A stretch of DNA of 64,000 nucleotides from Cereibacter_A sp052244495 (lineage in GTDB: Bacteria; Pseudomonadota; Alphaproteobacteria; Rhodobacterales; Rhodobacteraceae): the NCBI GenBank assembly GCA_052244495.1, contig JBQPXH010000003.1, one strand, 5' to 3'. Each line of letters opens with the position of its first letter. Positions within the stretch are counted from its first letter, which is position 1. The notes beneath the pieces are model-generated. The model had not been told where the DNA came from and did no database searches. It worked only from the letters and a program-made list of their open reading frames with translations. Position numbers and translations under genes: made by a program. This document shows positions 27,707 through 35,214 of this stretch, piece after piece.

Positions 27707-28659
27707 GCGGTGGCCCTCCAATCCAGGATCATCTTGAGGCAGTCGGGGTCGTTGAAGGCCGTCTCGTAGGCCTCGGGCGCCTCCGACGCCGGTCTCGTGT
27801 GGGTGATCAGGTTGGCAAGCGAAAGCGCCCCGCTCTCGATCAGCGCGCGGGTAGCCACCATGTCCTCGGGCTGCCACTCGGCAGCGATGCGCAGGCGCGC
27901 CTCCTTCATGAAGGCAGGCACGAAGGTGAAGGCGACGGGTTCGGTATAGAAGCCCGCCAGGACGATCTCGCCACCCTTGGCGAGCCGCATCACGAGGCTG
28001 TCGATGAGCCTCGGGTCGCCCGATGCGTCGTAGATCGAGCGGTAGTCGCGACGCTCGTCGGTGGAGGGGTCGATGACCTCGTAGCCGATGGCATGCTTGC
28101 GGCGCTCTGCCTTGGTCTCCCAGACCACCGGCGGCTCGCCGCCCGCGGCGATGGTCAGCCGCGCGAGCAGCCGCCCCAGCGTGCCGTGGCCCACGATCAG
28201 ATCGGGCAGCACGTAGTTCAGCCCGGCGAGGGCATGGCGCGCCGTCGCGGCCAAGGCGAGCAGCGCGCCCTCGGCCTCCAGCGCCGGGTCGATCCGCACC
28301 GCGCGATGCGCGGGCGTGATCAGGCGCTTGGTGGCCGCCCCGAAGAGGCCGCGGATCGGCCCTTCGGTGGTCGGCGCGAAGCAGTTCGAGCCAGGAACGA
28401 ACACCCGGTCGCCGGCCTTGAATCCGGTGTCGGGCGCGGCCTCGACCACCTCTCCGGCGGCCTCGTAGCCCGGCACGAGCGGGTAGCCCATGCCCGGGAA
28501 CGGCGGCATCTGCCCGGTGTAGAACAGCTTTTCGGTGCCGGTGGAAATTCCCGAATGGGTGATTTCCACGACGATGTCGCCGGGTGCGGGCTCGTTCAGC
28601 TGGATGGTCTGAAGGCCAAGGTCCCGGGGACCCGACAGGATGACGGCGGTCGTTCTCAC
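27703..28659 (-). CDS. bchC: Bacteriochlorophyllide C3 hydroxyethyl dehydrogenase
   Basis: 318 residues, medium-chain dehydrogenase fold with GHGTLGRLLARLTIAAG as nucleotide loop (about 157-173) and no structural zinc cysteines. It oxidises the 3-hydroxyethyl group to acetyl, completing the bacteriochlorophyllide a macrocycle. Start is GTG at 28659 after GGGGAAAAC. First gene of bchCXYZ-puf, under two PpsR boxes about 75 to 115 bases upstream. Confidence 0.96.
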   Translation of the reverse strand: MRTTAVILSGPRDLGLQTIQLNEPAPGDIVVEITHSGISTGTEKLFYTGQMPPFPGMGYPLVPGYEAAGEVVEAAPDTGFKAGDRVFVPGSNCFAPTTEGPIRGLFGAATKRLITPAHRAVRIDPALEAEGALLALAATARHALAGLNYVLPDLIVGHGTLGRLLARLTIAAGGEPPVVWETKAERRKHAIGYEVIDPSTDERRDYRSIYDASGDPRLIDSLVMRLAKGGEIVLAGFYTEPVAFTFVPAFMKEARLRIAAEWQPEDMVATRALIESGALSLANLITHTRPASEAPEAYETAFNDPDCLKMILDWRATA

Positions 28660-28731
28660 AGCGTTTTCCCCTGCGCTCTTCCGGCTGCCCGCCCCTCGAA
28701 GGACTCGGACGGCCTATATCGACGCTTCCGG

Positions 28732-28749
28732 TGTAACTTTAATGGGACA
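28732..28749. promoter_or_regulatory. PpsR box 1 in the bchC promoter
   Basis: TGTAACTTTAATGGGACA, a perfect TGT-N12-ACA. It covers the predicted -10 of bchC. Confidence 0.9.
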
Positions 28750-28763
28750 TCGATAAGTGTCAA
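28736..28763 (-). promoter_or_regulatory. Predicted sigma-70 promoter of bchC
   Basis: Minus strand: TTGACA at 28763-28758, 16-base spacer, TAAAGT at 28741-28736. Each element falls in one of the two PpsR boxes, so binding of the repressor should block polymerase directly. Confidence 0.65.
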
Positions 28764-28775
28764 CTTAATTGGACA
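28758..28775. promoter_or_regulatory. PpsR box 2 in the bchC promoter
   Basis: TGTCAACTTAATTGGACA, perfect TGT-N12-ACA, 26 bases from the first box. It overlaps the TTGACA -35. Confidence 0.9.
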
Positions 28776-28811
28776 GTCCCGCCCTGCGTCCGATTGCGCC
28801 GCACCCGCGCG

Positions 28812-29951
28812 TCACGGCGCGGCAGAGGGACGCACGGCGGTTACCGCGCTCGCCACGTAGGGCCGGAGTCCCGGGAAGATCTTCACGCCGGAGAAACCTT
28901 GCGAAACGAGAAGTTCCGCGATTTCGGCGGCCGAACGCACCCGGCCCGTCCGCATGGCTGCCGTGTAGAAGGCCATGTAGGTGTCGGTCTCCCGGTGAGG
29001 ATGCGCCCCGCCGGACATGGCTTCGGCCACGATCACCCGACCGTCGGCCGGCAGCGCGTCGAAGACCTTGCGCAGAAGCAGCTTCACCGTGGCGTCCGAA
29101 TGGTCGAAGAGCACGCGCACGAGACTGATCGCATCCGCGCCCACGGGCAGCGGATCGTCGCGGAAGCTGCCCCCGTGCACCGTGACCCGTCCGGCGAGCC
29201 CCTCCTGCGCCAGCCGTTGCGGCGCGGCCTCGACCACGGCGGGCAGATCGAAGAGCATGAGCTCCATCAGCGGATAGGCCCGGCCCACGGCCGCGAGGAA
29301 GGCCCCGGTGCCGCCGCCCACGTCCATCAGGCGACGCACCCCCATCAGGTCCACGAGGCGCAGCGTGTCCTCGACCACGAGCGCCTGGCTCTCGGTCATC
29401 AGCCGCGAATACTTGGCGGTCACTTCGGGGTCGGTCGCCCCCGCAGCGCCGAAGACATAGGGCCAGAACCGCGCCAGCTCGGGATCGGTCTCGCCCTTCA
29501 GGAAGGCCACCGGATCGGCAAGGTCGCGGTAGAGCACGTGGTGGTGCCCGACCATCGCCTCGAGCCCCGGCACGGCGAGGAAGGCCGCGCCCCGGACGGC
29601 CAGATCGAAGCGACCGTCTCGGCAGCGCTTCAGCAGCTTCAGCGCGGCACCTCCCTGCAGGAGAAGCTGCATCCGCTCGGGCGAGAGCCCCGTCGCGGTG
29701 GCGAGGGCCTGCACCGTCTGCGGCCCATCGGCCAGATGGTGCATCACCCGGAGCTCGACCAGCGCATAGAGCACCTGCGAGTGCACGAAGCCCGCGACGA
29801 TGTCGAAGAGCTCGTCCCCCTCGCGGCGGCCGATGCGGCGCAGGAAGGGCACCCGCTCGGAGATGAGCTGGAAGCGGCGCGATCCGGCGAGGCGCACGCC
29901 GAGGCGGGAGAGGCCGAGGCCCCCGCGCGCGGCAGGTCTGAGAGCGCTCAT
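28812..29951 (-). CDS. crtF: Hydroxyneurosporene O-methyltransferase
   Basis: 379 residues. SAM motif RRLMDVGGGTGAFLAAVGRAYP (about 205-226) and VIVAEAMSG fit the plant-type O-methyltransferase fold, with an N-terminal dimerisation domain. It methylates the 1-hydroxyl of carotenoids to give the methoxy end of spheroidene. Start ATG 29951 follows GGAAAGGACTCCC. It follows crtE by 53 bases, and transcription can run on into bchC, the classic superoperon. Confidence 0.96.
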   Translation of the reverse strand: MSALRPAARGGLGLSRLGVRLAGSRRFQLISERVPFLRRIGRREGDELFDIVAGFVHSQVLYALVELRVMHHLADGPQTVQALATATGLSPERMQLLLQGGAALKLLKRCRDGRFDLAVRGAAFLAVPGLEAMVGHHHVLYRDLADPVAFLKGETDPELARFWPYVFGAAGATDPEVTAKYSRLMTESQALVVEDTLRLVDLMGVRRLMDVGGGTGAFLAAVGRAYPLMELMLFDLPAVVEAAPQRLAQEGLAGRVTVHGGSFRDDPLPVGADAISLVRVLFDHSDATVKLLLRKVFDALPADGRVIVAEAMSGGAHPHRETDTYMAFYTAAMRTGRVRSAAEIAELLVSQGFSGVKIFPGLRPYVASAVTAVRPSAAP

Positions 29952-30004
29952 GGGAGTCCTTTCCGTGCCCGGCGCTGCCGGGCGAAGCCTTCGGTGCCAG
30001 CCGG

Positions 30005-30871
30005 TCAGACGCGGGTCGCGACCTGCGCCGGCACGATCTTTTCGGCGTAGCGGCGGACCATCTCGGCCAGCATCGCCTCGCCGGGGCAGGAGGGAATCGA
30101 CGCTATCGCGCCGCCGAGGATGTCCTTCAGCCGCTTCGCGGCACCCTCGACGCCGTATTCGCGCACCGCATTCGGCCTGTGGTGGATCTCGTCCTGCCCC
30201 GCGGGCTTGCCGAGCGTCTCGGCATCGCAGAGCGCGTCGCGCAGGTCATCCGCCACCTGGAACGCCTCGCCGATCCGCGCACCCAGTTCCTCCCACGGCT
30301 CCGCCTCGTAGCCGGCCGCGATGGCACCCATCTGGGTCGCCGCGATGAAGAGCGCCCCGGTCTTGGCGCGGTGATAGGCCGAGAGATTGATCTGGCTCTC
30401 GCTCTCCCAGCCCTGCCCCGCGCAGATGCCCATGGGCATGCCCGTGCGGACCGCAAGGGCCGTCACCAGCTGAAGCGCGCGCTGCGGCTGGTCGGCCGCG
30501 GCCCGCGCCAGAACCTCGAAGCCCATGACGATCAGGCTGTCGCCGGTGAGGATCGCCAGCGGCTCGGAATAGGCGCGGTGCACCGTGGGCTTGCCGCGCC
30601 GGATCTCGGCGTCGTCGAAGCAGGGCAGATCATCATGCACGAGGCTCGCGCAGTGAATCAGTTCGAGCGCGACCGCCGCCGCATCCGACAGCGCGGGACG
30701 GTCGTCGCCGCAGGCCGTGGCCACGCTGAGAAGCAGCGTCGGACGGATCCGCGCGCCGCCGGGCGTCACCGCATATTCGAGCGCGGAGGCGAGTTTCGAG
30801 GGCGCATCGGTCCCCTGACCGTGCGCGATCGCCGCCGCCATTGCCGCTTCAATCCGCTTTTCAAACGCCAT
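30005..30871 (-). CDS. crtE: Geranylgeranyl diphosphate synthase
   Basis: 288 residues. All-trans prenyl transferase with the first aspartate motif DDLPCFDD (about 85-92) and second DDLRD (about 216-220). It makes C20 precursor for both carotenoids and the geranylgeranyl tail of bacteriochlorophyll. The start ATG 30871 follows GTGAGGCACGAC; a GTG four codons upstream is part of that ribosome site. Divergent from crtD; the shared gap holds three PpsR boxes. Confidence 0.96.
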   Translation of the reverse strand: MAFEKRIEAAMAAAIAHGQGTDAPSKLASALEYAVTPGGARIRPTLLLSVATACGDDRPALSDAAAVALELIHCASLVHDDLPCFDDAEIRRGKPTVHRAYSEPLAILTGDSLIVMGFEVLARAAADQPQRALQLVTALAVRTGMPMGICAGQGWESESQINLSAYHRAKTGALFIAATQMGAIAAGYEAEPWEELGARIGEAFQVADDLRDALCDAETLGKPAGQDEIHHRPNAVREYGVEGAAKRLKDILGGAIASIPSCPGEAMLAEMVRRYAEKIVPAQVATRV

Positions 30872-30944
30872 GTCGTGCCTCACAGGGACAGGTTCAGCGC
30901 AATGCGTGCGCCTCGGGCGGACAGCGTGCCGCCGACTCCACAGG

Positions 30945-30962
30945 TGTCAACTTTTTCTTACA
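30945..30962. promoter_or_regulatory. PpsR box in the crtE/crtD gap (1 of 3)
   Basis: TGTCAACTTTTTCTTACA, perfect TGT-N12-ACA. Its left end is a TTGACA on the minus strand that could be the crtE -35. Confidence 0.88.
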
Positions 30963-30968
30963 CCAGTC

Positions 30969-30986
30969 TGTCGTAGATACTGGACA
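30969..30986. promoter_or_regulatory. PpsR box in the crtE/crtD gap (2 of 3)
   Basis: TGTCGTAGATACTGGACA, perfect TGT-N12-ACA, 24 bases from the first box. Confidence 0.88.
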
Positions 30987-30999
30987 GCCCGCCCCGGGG

Positions 31000-31017
31000 T
31001 GTCAACAATCCCGGACA
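31000..31017. promoter_or_regulatory. PpsR box overlapping the crtD start codon (3 of 3)
   Basis: TGTCAACAATCCCGGACA, perfect TGT-N12-ACA. The final A is the first base of the crtD ATG. Confidence 0.82.
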
Positions 31018-32504
31018 TGAGACAGATTGTGCCGAAGGTGGTGGTGGTCGGTGCCGGGATGGGTGGATTGGCATCTGCCATCCGCCTGGCGAGGGCCGGA
31101 TGCGAGGTCACGCTGGTCGAGGCGCGCGACGCGCCGGGCGGACGGATGCGCACGATCCCGAGTGCGGCCGGCCCGGTGGACGCCGGCCCCACCGTCCTCA
31201 CGCTCCGCAGCGTTTTTGATGATTTGTTCGAGACTTGCGGGCAAAAGCTTGATCAACACCTGAACCTTACTCCGCAGCCATTGCTCGCCCGGCACTGGTG
31301 GCTGGACGGCAGCACGCTGGATCTCACGACGGATCTCGAGGAGAATGTCGAGGCGGTCTCGGCCTTTGCCGGCGCGGCCGAGGCGCAGGCCTTCCGTCGC
31401 TTCCACGACCTCTCGGCGCGGCTTTATGACGCTTTCGACCTGCCCATGATGCGGGCAGCCCGTCCTGACACCAAGGCCATCGCGCTGGCGGCAGCAAGGC
31501 AACCCCGGACGTGGCCCGCGCTGCTGCCGGGCATGACGCTCGACCGGCTGCTGCGCCTCTTCTTCCGCGACCGGCGGCTGCGGCAGCTCTTCGGCCGCTA
31601 CGCCACCTATGTGGGCGGCACGCCCTACGGCTCGCCGGGGGTGCTCGCGCTGATCTGGGCCGCCGAGGCGCAGGGCGTCTGGGCCGTCGAGGGCGGCATG
31701 CACCGCCTCGCCCACGCGCTCGCTCGCCTCGCCGCGGATCAGGGGGTGAGGATCCGCTACAACTCTCCGGTGACACGACTCCTCCGGCAGGGCGGGCGCG
31801 CCACGGGCGTGCAGCTTGCCGACGGTCAGTCGCTGCAGGCCGAGCATGTCGTCTTCAACGGAGATCCTGCGGCGCTGCTCGCGGGGCTGCTGGGCGACGG
31901 GCCGCGCGAAGCCGTGCCCGAGGACCGCGTTCACCCGCGCAGCCTCTCGGCCTGGGTCTGGTCCTATGCCGCCCGCGCATCGGGCCAGCCGCTGGTGCAT
32001 CACAATGTCTTCTTCGCCGACGATCCCCGCCGCGAGTTCGGACCGATCGCCGCAGGACAGATGCCCGAGGATGCGACACTCTATATCTGCGCCGAGGACC
32101 GCTCGGGCGGGCAGGTGCCCGACGGGGCGGAGCGCTTCGAGATCATCATGAACGGGCCGCCCGGCCGGCCCGCGAGACCCGAGGATTTTACCCAATGCCG
32201 CAGCCGAACCTTCGACCGACTGAGACAGTTCGGACTGACCTTCGATCCGGTGCCGGGCGAGGCGAGCCTGACGACGCCCACGGGCTTCGCGACGCTCTTC
32301 CCGGGGTCGCAGGGCTCGATCTACGGGCTGAGCCCGCACGGGGCGCTGGCCTCGCTGAAGCGTCCGCTGGCGCGGACGGCGCTGCCGGGTCTCTGGCTGG
32401 CGGGGGGCGGAGCGCATCCGGGAGCGGGCGTTCCGATGGCGGCCCTCTCCGGTCGGCACGCGGCCGAGGCGATTCTGACGGACCTTGCTTCGCGGTCGAA
32501 GTAG
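31017..32504 (+). CDS. crtD: Hydroxyneurosporene / methoxyneurosporene desaturase
   Basis: 495 residues. FAD motif VVVVGAGMGGLASAIRLARAG (about 8-28) and the C-terminal LAGGGAHPGAGVPMAALSG place it in the phytoene desaturase-like family. CrtD introduces the C3-C4 double bond of hydroxylated or methoxylated carotenoids. The start ATG at 31017 lies right after a PpsR box, and only GGA of CCCGGAC could serve as ribosome site. The longer upstream frame covers the crtE promoter and is rejected. crtC follows in another frame. Confidence 0.94.
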   Translation: MRQIVPKVVVVGAGMGGLASAIRLARAGCEVTLVEARDAPGGRMRTIPSAAGPVDAGPTVLTLRSVFDDLFETCGQKLDQHLNLTPQPLLARHWWLDGSTLDLTTDLEENVEAVSAFAGAAEAQAFRRFHDLSARLYDAFDLPMMRAARPDTKAIALAAARQPRTWPALLPGMTLDRLLRLFFRDRRLRQLFGRYATYVGGTPYGSPGVLALIWAAEAQGVWAVEGGMHRLAHALARLAADQGVRIRYNSPVTRLLRQGGRATGVQLADGQSLQAEHVVFNGDPAALLAGLLGDGPREAVPEDRVHPRSLSAWVWSYAARASGQPLVHHNVFFADDPRREFGPIAAGQMPEDATLYICAEDRSGGQVPDGAERFEIIMNGPPGRPARPEDFTQCRSRTFDRLRQFGLTFDPVPGEASLTTPTGFATLFPGSQGSIYGLSPHGALASLKRPLARTALPGLWLAGGGAHPGAGVPMAALSGRHAAEAILTDLASRSK

Positions 32505-32539
32505 CGCCGGACGGCTACGCCTGGTGGTATATCGACGGC

Positions 32540-33415
32540 GTGTCCGACGACGGCACGCGGGCGCTTTCGGTCATCGGCTTCATCGGCTCGGTCTTCTCGC
32601 CCTGGTACCGCTGGTCGGGGCGGCGCGAGCCGCAGAACCACTGCTGTATCAACGTGGCGACCTATGGGCCGGGCGGGCGCTTCACCATGACCGACCGCGG
32701 CCGCGCGGCGCTGCGGCAGACGAAGGACACGCTGACGGTCGGCCCGTCCCGGATGCATTGGACCGGCACCCAGCTCATCGTCGAGGTGAACGAGGTCTCC
32801 TCGCCGCCGCTGGTCTCGCCGGTAAAGGGCCGGATCGTGCTGACGCCCTCGGGCGTGACCGACGTCGAGGTCACGCTGAAGGACGACGGGTCGCATATCT
32901 GGCGTCCCTTCGCCCCCACCGCGCGGATCGAGGTGGAACTGACGCAGGGCCACCGCTGGCACGGTCACGGCTATTTCGACGCGAACTTCGGCAGCGCGGC
33001 GCTCGAGGCCGATTTCCGCTTCTGGACATGGGGCCGCTACCCGGTGGCTGACGGCGCGGCCTGTTTCTACGACGCAACGCGCCGCGACGGCTCGCGGCTC
33101 GAGCTTGGCCTGCATGTCGCGGCCGACGGACGCGCTCAGCTGATCCAGCCACCGCCGGAGGCCCGCTTTGCCCGGTCGCGCTGGCTGGTCGAGCGCCACA
33201 CGCCGGCCGATCCGGGCACGAAGCCCCGGCAAGTGATGTCGATGCTGGATGCGCCCTTCTATTCGCGCGCCATGGTCGAGACGACGGTCTTCGGTCAGAC
33301 CACGGTGGGCGTGCACGAGGCACTCGACCTGCGCCGCTTCCGCTCGCCTCTCCTGATGCCGATGCTCGCCGTCCGCGTGCCCCGCCGCCCCGGCTGGCGC
33401 TTCCCGAACTCCTGA
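32540..33415 (+). CDS. crtC: Carotenoid 1,2-hydratase (hydroxyneurosporene synthase), start uncertain
   Basis: 291 residues from a GTG at 32540, 35 bases after the crtD stop. The protein contains FIGSVFSPWYRWSGRREPQN and PFAPTARIEVELTQGHRWHG, characteristic of CrtC, which adds water to the 1,2 double bond of neurosporene. The reading frame is odd: similarity appears to continue upstream of the GTG (YAWWYIDG at 32513-32539), yet no ATG, GTG or TTG exists in this frame for more than 300 bases before it, inside crtD. The chosen GTG has no clear ribosome site. Either translation is coupled to crtD termination or the gene uses a non-standard start. A bidirectional hairpin lies downstream. Confidence 0.85.
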   Translation: MSDDGTRALSVIGFIGSVFSPWYRWSGRREPQNHCCINVATYGPGGRFTMTDRGRAALRQTKDTLTVGPSRMHWTGTQLIVEVNEVSSPPLVSPVKGRIVLTPSGVTDVEVTLKDDGSHIWRPFAPTARIEVELTQGHRWHGHGYFDANFGSAALEADFRFWTWGRYPVADGAACFYDATRRDGSRLELGLHVAADGRAQLIQPPPEARFARSRWLVERHTPADPGTKPRQVMSMLDAPFYSRAMVETTVFGQTTVGVHEALDLRRFRSPLLMPMLAVRVPRRPGWRFPNS

Positions 33416-33586
33416 CGACCGCGCCGGTCCGGCGCATCCGGCAGGCACGGATGGCAGCGGAGGATCTCTCTCCGGCTGCTTCGGCGCTGTTACGTCCGGA
33501 AGCGCTTCTCTCTGTCGAAATATCTTCGGGGGCGCGCCCCGGAGAGGCGGCGGCGCAGACAGCCCCATCCGCCATTGGCTCCATAC

Positions 33587-33618
33587 AGAAGGGCGGCACC
33601 TTCCGGCACCGCCCTTCT
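33587..33618. terminator. Bidirectional hairpin between crtC and tspO
   Basis: AGAAGGGCGG / CCGCCCTTCT (33587-33596 and 33609-33618) with a 12-base loop, between two convergent genes. It lies 20 bases past the tspO stop. Confidence 0.8.
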
Positions 33619-33637
33619 CAATCGCGAAACCCTAACC

Positions 33638-34114
33638 TCAGGCGCGGGCTTCCGGTCGGCTCCAGTTCAGACGCACCGCTTCGAGGTTCAGCCCCGTCGC
33701 TGCCGTGGCCCAGATCAGATAGGGAACGAAGAGCACGCCCGCCCAGGTGTCGAGCTGGAAGAAGGCCCACATGGTCGCGGCCACGAAGAGCCACATCACC
33801 ACCACGACGCCCAATGCCGTCGCCATCCGCTTCAGCCCGAAGAAGACCGGAGTCCAGAGCGTGTTGAAGGCAAGCTGCGCCGCATAGAAGGCCAGCGCCT
33901 GCCCCGAGCCCTCGAGTTGGGCCACCCGCATGGCGGCAAGGCTCATGAGGAAATAGAGCGAGGTCCAGGCCAGCGGAAACACCCAGCGTGGCGGGTTCCA
34001 CCAGGGCTTGTTGAGGTTGTCATACCATTCGTCGGGCTTCATCAGCGCCCCTGTCGTCGCGGGGGCACCGCAGGCGGCGAGGAAGGTGAGGAAAAGAGCC
34101 CAGTCCATATTCAT
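33638..34114 (-). CDS. tspO: TspO, tryptophan-rich sensory protein
   Basis: 158 residues, five membrane helices. NKPWWNPPRWVFPLAWTSLY (about 36-55) and the aromatic-rich NTLWTPVFFG are the family signatures. In R. sphaeroides TspO is an outer-membrane oxygen-response regulator that lowers pigment gene expression, apparently by exporting tetrapyrrole intermediates. The start ATG 34114 gives the known MNMDWALF opening; another in-frame ATG one codon earlier (34117) has the better spaced GGAG. Last gene of crtI-crtB-tspO; 32 bases after crtB. Confidence 0.94.
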   Translation of the reverse strand: MNMDWALFLTFLAACGAPATTGALMKPDEWYDNLNKPWWNPPRWVFPLAWTSLYFLMSLAAMRVAQLEGSGQALAFYAAQLAFNTLWTPVFFGLKRMATALGVVVVMWLFVAATMWAFFQLDTWAGVLFVPYLIWATAATGLNLEAVRLNWSRPEARA

Positions 34115-34146
34115 CATCGTTACTCCGGATCTACCTGCAAGAGAAC

Positions 34147-35214
34147 CTAGATGGGGTTGGCCCGGTTCCCCATCCTCTGCCGCGTGACCTGCCGATCCTG
34201 CGCCTCTAGCTGGGCGAGGACGGCGATCAGCGCATCGGACCGGCCGCGCTGCGGCTTCGCCCGCGCTGCGGCATTGACGAGGAAGGCCACCTCCGGCTCG
34301 GGCGCGGCATGCAGCGTCGCGCAGCCCGGTCCCAGCGTCGTAAGCGCGGCGCGGGTGGCCGAGAGAGCCAGCCAGGCAAGCTTCTGCCGCTTGCTGGTGA
34401 AGGCACGCCGGGTCACGCTGTCATAGCCGTTCCGCGCAATCTCGTTGCCGATGGCGGCATAGATGTGGCGCGCGGCGTAAATGCCCGGCCGGCAGGTAAG
34501 CGGCAGGCCGCAGACACCCGACTCCGAGCGCAGGTAGAGCCGGTCGGCCGCGCGCAGCAGGCGGCGCGTCACGGCGCGGATCCGGTCGTCGGCAACGGGA
34601 TTGGCAAGGAACTCCTCGAACGAGAGGCCTTCCTCCTCCATCCAGTCACGCGGCAGGTAGATCCGGCCCGAGCGGGCATCCGTGCCCACATCGCGCGCGA
34701 TGTTCGTCAGCTGCATCGCGAGGCCAAGATCGCAGGCGCGCGCGAGCGCGTCCGGATCGCGCACCCGCATCAGGACGCACATCATCGCACCGACGGCCGC
34801 AGCCACGCGCGCCGAATAGTCGAGCACGCCCGAGAAGGTGTCGTAGCTCCGCCCCACGGCGTCCCAGGCCAACCCTTCGAGCAGCGCCTCGGGCAAGGTC
34901 CGCGGCATCTCGAAATCCTCGACCACGGAGGCGAATGCGCGGTCGGCGGGCGCGTTGCGCGGCCGGCCGGCATAGACGAGATCCAGCCGGTCGCGCAGGC
35001 TGAGGACGGCGCGGCGCTTGGCCTCGATGTCCTCCTCGCGCTGGCCCTCGTTCACCGCTTCGTCCACCGCATCGTCGGCCACGCGGCAGAAGGCGTAGAG
35101 CGCAAGGGAAGGCGCCCGCACCCGCTCGGGCAGGAGCCGGGACGCGGCGTGGAAGGAATAGGAGCCCGTGCGGATCAGTTCGCGGCAGGCTTCGAGATCG
35201 GCAGCGGCAATCAT
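34147..35214 (-). CDS. crtB: Phytoene synthase
   Basis: 355 residues. Head-to-head condensation of two geranylgeranyl diphosphates. The first aspartate motif FCRVADDAVDE (about 42-52) and second TNIARDVGTDARSGRIYLP (about 170-188) are intact. The ATG overlaps the crtI stop (ATGA), so both are translated together. The C-terminal 50 residues are Arg/Gln-rich, beyond the usual core. Confidence 0.96.
   Translation of the reverse strand: MIAAADLEACRELIRTGSYSFHAASRLLPERVRAPSLALYAFCRVADDAVDEAVNEGQREEDIEAKRRAVLSLRDRLDLVYAGRPRNAPADRAFASVVEDFEMPRTLPEALLEGLAWDAVGRSYDTFSGVLDYSARVAAAVGAMMCVLMRVRDPDALARACDLGLAMQLTNIARDVGTDARSGRIYLPRDWMEEEGLSFEEFLANPVADDRIRAVTRRLLRAADRLYLRSESGVCGLPLTCRPGIYAARHIYAAIGNEIARNGYDSVTRRAFTSKRQKLAWLALSATRAALTTLGPGCATLHAAPEPEVAFLVNAAARAKPQRGRSDALIAVLAQLEAQDRQVTRQRMGNRANPI

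Noticed and set aside
32194..33415. crtC starting at the ATG near 32195
   Set aside because: It would add about 115 residues that are an out-of-frame reading of crtD, with no carotenoid hydratase character.
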